From positions 682,001 through 746,000 of the forward strand of contig JAXMCV010000002.1 in the NCBI GenBank assembly GCA_046349215.1: a stretch of 64,000 nucleotides of DNA. The letters are read 5' to 3'. Positions 60,524 through 64,000 of this stretch are shown here, one piece after another; positions within the stretch are counted from its first letter, which is position 1; every line of letters begins with the position of its first letter. A program made the position numbers and the translations under genes. Source of the DNA: JAJXWB01 sp046349215. GTDB taxonomy: Bacteria; Pseudomonadota; Alphaproteobacteria; Rhizobiales; Beijerinckiaceae. Below the pieces are notes generated by a model. That model worked only from the letters and a program-made list of their open reading frames with translations. It was not told the origin of the DNA and made no database searches.

Positions 60524-61297
60524 CTACCGGCCGTTGAAGTTCGGCAGGCGGCGTTCGGACGTCGCCTTGACGCCTTCCTTGAAGTCTTCGGTGCGGCGCT
60601 GCCAGTCCTGCTCGACCAGTTCGCGCTCGGTCGCCTGCTCGACGGCGTCGACAAGGCCGCGGCGCAGCGTCTCGCGCATCGACCGGACGGCGATCGGCGC
60701 GCTTTCCGCGATCTCGGCTGCGAGCGCCTTGGCGCTCTTCAACACCTCGGCTTCGGAGACGAGCACGTCGGCGAGACCGATGCGGTGCGCTTCCTCGCCC
60801 GAAATGCGGCGACCCGTGTAGAACAGCAGCGCAGCCTGCTGCTGGCCGACGAGCCGCGGCAAGGTCGTCGACAGGCCGAAGCCGCAATGCATGCCCAGCC
60901 GCGCGAAATTGGCGGAGAAGCGCGCTTCCGCGCAGGTGACGCGGAAATCGGCCATGACCGCGAGGCCGAGGCCGCCGCCGATGGCTGCGCCATGCACGGC
61001 TGCGATGATCGGCTTCTCGACGCGGAACAGGCGCGCCGCTTCCTTGTAGAGATGCTGGCCGCCCTCGGCGACCGTGCCGGTGTCGGCGCGGTTGACGAGA
61101 TCGGCGCCGGCGCAGAAGGCCTTGCCTTCCGCCGCCAGCACGCTGGCGCGCACTTGGCCATTGCGATCGCCGGCTTCAAACGCGGCGGCCAGTTCGCGGA
61201 TCAGCGCATTGTCGAAATAGTTGAACGGCGGGCGGCGGATCGTGACGACCTGCACGTGGCCTTCGATCTCGACTGTTATGTCCTTGTAGGCGGTCAT
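60524..61297 (-). CDS. Enoyl-CoA hydratase/isomerase family protein
   Basis: A 257-aa crotonase-fold enzyme. The oxyanion loops are seen in EGKAFCAGADL and AAVHGAAIGGGLGLAVMADF. At the usual glutamate positions it has FARLGMHCGFGLSTTLPRLV, so the classical hydratase Glu residues are not both clear and an isomerase or other crotonase activity is possible. It lies 116 bp downstream of two acyl-CoA dehydrogenase genes on the same strand, across a palindromic repeat, which suggests a role in beta-oxidation of an unusual acid. Confidence 0.9.
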   Translation of the reverse strand: MTAYKDITVEIEGHVQVVTIRRPPFNYFDNALIRELAAAFEAGDRNGQVRASVLAAEGKAFCAGADLVNRADTGTVAEGGQHLYKEAARLFRVEKPIIAAVHGAAIGGGLGLAVMADFRVTCAEARFSANFARLGMHCGFGLSTTLPRLVGQQQAALLFYTGRRISGEEAHRIGLADVLVSEAEVLKSAKALAAEIAESAPIAVRSMRETLRRGLVDAVEQATERELVEQDWQRRTEDFKEGVKATSERRLPNFNGR

Positions 61298-61316
61298 TTG
61301 CGTTTCCTTCCTTGTG

Positions 61317-61408
61317 TCATTCCCGACGGCCGCGCAGCGGCTGATCGGGAATCCAGCACAATCGACGTTTCACTCGGGAACTGGAGTCCCGCTTGCGCGG
61401 GAATGACA
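61317..61408. repeat. Extragenic palindromic repeat (gggaatccag type)
   Basis: The arms GTCATTCCCGA...CGGGAATCCAG (61317-61355) and CTGGAGTCCCGC...GCGGGAATGACA (61381-61408) are inverted copies. It separates the hydratase and acyl-CoA dehydrogenase genes. Confidence 0.7.
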
Positions 61409-61413
61409 GTCTG

Positions 61414-62565
61414 TCACCTCAATCCCAGCCCGCGGGCGATCATGCCGCGCAGGATTTCGCGCGTGCCGCCGCGCAGCGAGAACGACGGCGCATGCATGAT
61501 CGTGTGCGCGAGCACGGCGACATAGGGATTGGTGGAGCTCGAGTCCGGCTCGACATCGACGATCAGGCGCAAGACCTCGACCATCTCCTGTTCGAGCGAG
61601 GTGCCGAGTTCCTTGACGACGGCGGCATGAACGGCCGGGTCTTCGCCCCGCTGCAACATGCCGGCGATCGAGCGCGACATGCGGCGCAGGGTCATCAGGC
61701 TGGCGATGATGCGGCCGAGCGCGACGGCCGCGCGATCGTCCACCTGGTTTCCCAGCATCTGGAAACCTTCGATCAGCAGCGTGAAGGTGGAAAGGAAGCG
61801 GTCGGGCCCGGAGCGCTCGTAAGCGAGTTCGCCGGTCACCTGCTTCCAGCCGTCGCCCTCGTTGCCGAGCAGCGCGCTCGTCGGCAGGAACACGTCCTCG
61901 AACACCACCTCGTTGAAATGATGCTGGCTCGACAGATCGTAGATCGGGCGCACGGTAATGCCCGGCGTCTTCATGTCGACGATGAACTGGCTGACGCCGG
62001 AGTGGCGGTCGTCGCTGTTGGCGCCAGTGCGGCAGAACAGGATCATGTAGGTCGAGACATGCGCGCCCGACGTCCAGATCTTCGTGCCGTTGACCTTGTA
62101 GCCGCCTTCCACGGGAACAGCGCGCGTGCGCGTCGCGGCAAGGTCGGAGCCGGAATCCGGTTCGCTCATGCCGATGCAGAAGAAGCATTCGCCTTTCGCG
62201 ATCCGCGGCACGAGGGTCTGGCGCTGTTCTTCCGAGCCGAAGCGCAGGATCGACGGGCCGGACTGGCGGTCGGCGATCCAATGCGCGCCGACAGGCGCGC
62301 CGGCCGCGAGCATCTCTTCCAGCACGACGTAGCGTTCGAGCGCGCTGCGTTCGTGGCCGCCGTATTTCTTCGGCCAGGTCATGCCGATCCAGCCCTGCTC
62401 GGCCATCTTTTTCGAGAAGGCGGGATTGCGTCCGCCCCAGGACGAAGCCTTCTCCTGCGCCGTCATGCCGGCGAGTTCGCGCGCCAGGAACGCGCGCACT
62501 TCGCCGCGCAGTTTCTCGGTCGCTTCGGTGTTGGGCGGCGGCGGCGGGAATGTCAGGTCGGTCAT
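61414..62565 (-). CDS. Acyl-CoA dehydrogenase (larger, catalytic-type subunit)
   Basis: A 383-aa acyl-CoA dehydrogenase: N-terminal helical domain, then FCIGMSEPDSGSDLAATRTR (FAD/substrate loop), YKVNGTKIWTSGAHVSTYMI in the beta domain, and the C-terminal helical domain with APSFSLRGGTREILRGMIAR. It removes two hydrogens from an acyl-CoA and passes electrons to ETF. It is encoded 10 bp downstream of a second, more divergent acyl-CoA dehydrogenase. Such pairs often form heteromeric enzymes acting on bulky substrates such as steroid side chains or branched acids; that is inference. Confidence 0.92.
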   Translation of the reverse strand: MTDLTFPPPPPNTEATEKLRGEVRAFLARELAGMTAQEKASSWGGRNPAFSKKMAEQGWIGMTWPKKYGGHERSALERYVVLEEMLAAGAPVGAHWIADRQSGPSILRFGSEEQRQTLVPRIAKGECFFCIGMSEPDSGSDLAATRTRAVPVEGGYKVNGTKIWTSGAHVSTYMILFCRTGANSDDRHSGVSQFIVDMKTPGITVRPIYDLSSQHHFNEVVFEDVFLPTSALLGNEGDGWKQVTGELAYERSGPDRFLSTFTLLIEGFQMLGNQVDDRAAVALGRIIASLMTLRRMSRSIAGMLQRGEDPAVHAAVVKELGTSLEQEMVEVLRLIVDVEPDSSSTNPYVAVLAHTIMHAPSFSLRGGTREILRGMIARGLGLR

Positions 62566-62575
62566 TGTTGCTTCC

Positions 62576-63637
62576 TCACGCCGTCACGATGTCCGACCAG
62601 ATCTTTTCGCGGCCGGCGGCGGCCGCGGCGCGCCCGATGATGAGCGCCCAGTCGCTTTCCCTGCCGAATTCGTCGCGCCACGACCAAAGCCGCTTGGTGA
62701 AGAAATGCAGCACGTGCTCGTGGGTGAATCCGATGGCGCCGTGCGCCTGGTGGGCGATGCCCGCGCCGACGCTCGCCGCCTCGCCGCAGCGCGTCTTGGC
62801 GGCGGCGATGGCGAGTTCGTTCATGTCGCGCGCGGCGGCCTCGGCCGCCATGTCGGCTGCGGCGTTGGCGGCGGCGGAATGCGCGGCCAGCATCGCCAGA
62901 TTGTGCTGGATCGCCTGGAATTTCGAGATCGGTTTGCCGAACTGCACGCGCTCCTGCGTGTATTGCAGCGTGACGTCGAGAACGCGGGATAGAGCGCCCG
63001 CGATCTGCGCCGAACGCATCGCCGCGCCGAACAGGCGCAACTTCTGCGCGTCGACGCCCGCGCCGGCCTGGGCCACATCCGCGCTGCTCAACTCGCAATC
63101 GAATGTCACATCGTCGCGCGGTTCCATCGCGAGATTGCGGCCGTGCGCGATCGTGCAGAGTTTCGGGTCTACCAGCGCAACGTGAGACACGCCGTTCGCT
63201 TCGGCGAGCACCGCGATGGCGGCGGCATGGCGCGCATAAGGCACGCGCCGTGCGACGCCCTTCAGCCGCCAGCGTTCGCCGCTCCTTGCGAGCGCGAGCG
63301 GTTCGCCCTTCGAGGCCGGCGCAATGGTCAATGGACCGGCGGGAACGGACAGGCCCGCGCCCGACGCCAGCCAGCCCGCGAGCATCGTTTCCGCGAAAGG
63401 TACGGGCGCGGCATGGCGCGCCGAAATGCGAAGCGCCAGCAGCGCATCCTCGATACCGAGGGCTGAACCGCCGGCGCTTTCCGGCAGCAATGCGCCGGTG
63501 AGGCCATTGTCCTCCATCGCGCTCCACAACGCCTTCGGCCATTCGCCGCGCTCGGCCGCGCCGAGCAGCGCCTTGTCGCACGTGTCGCCGAAAAGCTTTT
63601 CGGCCATGTCGCGCAGGAGATCGGTCGTTTCGCTCAT
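62576..63637 (-). CDS. Acyl-CoA dehydrogenase-like protein (smaller partner subunit)
   Basis: A 353-aa divergent member of the acyl-CoA dehydrogenase family. The N-terminal domain (LGIEDALLALRISARHAAPV) and C-terminal domain (YTQERVQFGKPISKFQAIQH, HGAIGFTHEHVLHFFTKRLW) are recognisable, but the usual FAD-loop EPDAGSD motif in the middle is missing, replaced by a shortened beta domain. This is the pattern of the partner subunit in heteromeric acyl-CoA dehydrogenases. It starts 46 bp after the SDR stop and ends 10 bp before the catalytic-type gene. Confidence 0.88.
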   Translation of the reverse strand: MSETTDLLRDMAEKLFGDTCDKALLGAAERGEWPKALWSAMEDNGLTGALLPESAGGSALGIEDALLALRISARHAAPVPFAETMLAGWLASGAGLSVPAGPLTIAPASKGEPLALARSGERWRLKGVARRVPYARHAAAIAVLAEANGVSHVALVDPKLCTIAHGRNLAMEPRDDVTFDCELSSADVAQAGAGVDAQKLRLFGAAMRSAQIAGALSRVLDVTLQYTQERVQFGKPISKFQAIQHNLAMLAAHSAAANAAADMAAEAAARDMNELAIAAAKTRCGEAASVGAGIAHQAHGAIGFTHEHVLHFFTKRLWSWRDEFGRESDWALIIGRAAAAAGREKIWSDIVTA

Positions 63638-63649
63638 CGCTCCACTTTC

Positions 63650-63700
63650 ACTTCTTGGCGGCAGTTCATTTCTTGACGGCGTTTCATTTCTTGGCGCCGG
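63650..63700. repeat. Three short tandem copies around an SDR stop codon
   Basis: Three copies of a roughly 17-bp unit with the core TTCAYTTCTTGRCGGC lie in a row. On the minus strand each reads AAGAA(A)TGA, so the true stop codon of the SDR gene is followed by two out-of-place copies of its own end. Confidence 0.55.
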
Positions 63701-64000
63701 GCATGGATGCGCGCTGGCGCGCCCAGTCCTCGTCGCTCCAGTCCAGCATCTGCGACACGCCGGCGCGCGACCCCGCGAGCCAGCGCTTGGCGCCGTCGAT
63801 GACGATCGTCTCGCCGGTGATGTAGCCGGCGAGATCGGACACGACGAAAGCGCAGAGATCGGCGAGTTCCCGATGCGAGCCGTCGCGCCGCAGGGGAACG
63901 CCCGGATCTATCGGCTGGCCGCCGGCCGTCGGCGTCAGGCGCGAACTCGCGCCTTCCGTCGGGAAATTGCCGGGCGCGACGGCGACCAGCCTGACGCCAT
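63684..64000 (-). CDS. SDR family oxidoreductase, C-terminal part (gene runs off right edge)
   Basis: Only the last 105 codons are in the window. The typical SDR C-terminal region is visible: VRLVAVAPGNFPTEGASSRL, then LADLCAFVVSDLAGYITGET and IVIDGAKRWL, where the GYITGE..IVDGG pattern is the usual end of classical SDRs. The catalytic residues lie outside the window. It is the first visible gene of the minus-strand acyl-CoA operon and would fit a hydroxyacyl-CoA or alcohol oxidation step. Confidence 0.85.
   Translation of the reverse strand, partial: GVRLVAVAPGNFPTEGASSRLTPTAGGQPIDPGVPLRRDGSHRELADLCAFVVSDLAGYITGETIVIDGAKRWLAGSRAGVSQMLDWSDEDWARQRASMPGAKK

Noticed and set aside
54091..60887. 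Two open frames of more than 1000 codons on the minus strand opposite the RND pumps
   Set aside because: Shadows of the long GC-rich pump genes; composition is dominated by Arg, Asp and His with no domain.
1..64000. CRISPR arrays, tRNA and rRNA genes
   Set aside because: No regularly spaced direct repeats, cloverleaf sequences with GTTCRANNC arms and CCA ends, or rRNA-like conserved stretches were noticed while reading. A proper covariance search was not possible.

Overview
The window is about 64 kb of GC-rich DNA with alphaproteobacterial character, most likely from the order Hyphomicrobiales (Rhizobiales). The evidence is the codon style, the gene-end palindromes typical of that order (repeats with gtcatgcccggc, cgtcattgcgag or gggaatccag arms), the flagellar gene order fliR / rod-binding protein / FlgN-like protein, two Liv-type ABC transporters, a TAXI-family binding protein, and a MdtABC-type efflux operon. 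The genus cannot be settled from the sequence alone. No rRNA, tRNA or CRISPR array was seen.

Layout, left to right. 1-14.5 kb is general metabolism: the 3' part of tex, two short-chain dehydrogenases, a thiolase, a Pit phosphate transporter with its PhoU-like partner, two acyl-CoA ligases, a TrpX-like binding protein, a patatin lipase and an aldehyde dehydrogenase. 14.6-20.0 kb is a broken piece of a flagellar export and hook cluster. flhA lacks about its first 190 codons and is joined head to head, at the palindrome CCATGG, to a 5'-truncated flgD. Intact fliR and fliQ and several small flagellar genes surround the joint.

20.0-36.6 kb is a catabolic island that looks like a reductive nicotinate (or related N-heterocycle) pathway. 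It holds a Liv ABC transporter with fused LivH-LivM, a 6-hydroxynicotinate reductase-like Fe-S protein, UPF0280 and DUF1185 proteins, a cupin, a ferredoxin reductase, a membrane protein, an enamidase-like amidohydrolase, a MarR regulator and a two-gene molybdenum hydroxylase. Three transcription units share one operator-like motif, TTTGTATRCKAAYG. Expected flow: uptake by Liv, hydroxylation by the Mo enzyme, ring reduction, then ring opening by the amidohydrolase.

36.6-38.5 kb holds an IS110-family element with a non-coding left end that may encode a bridge RNA, followed by 0.77 kb of gene-free, repeat-rich DNA. 38.5-41.3 kb is a compact arsenic operon (arsR-arsM-arsC-acr3). 41.3-46.1 kb has a membrane-anchored TAXI protein, a GYF_2 membrane protein, a DUF169 protein, a flavin reductase and a PhaC-like hydrolase with a cysteine nucleophile. 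46.2-51.2 kb is a second, complete liv operon whose LivF has Arg in place of the Walker A Lys. 51.4-60.5 kb is a four-gene RND efflux operon (outer-membrane factor, adaptor, two pumps). 60.5-64 kb is an acyl-CoA degradation operon on the minus strand (SDR, two acyl-CoA dehydrogenases, enoyl-CoA hydratase) that runs off the right edge.
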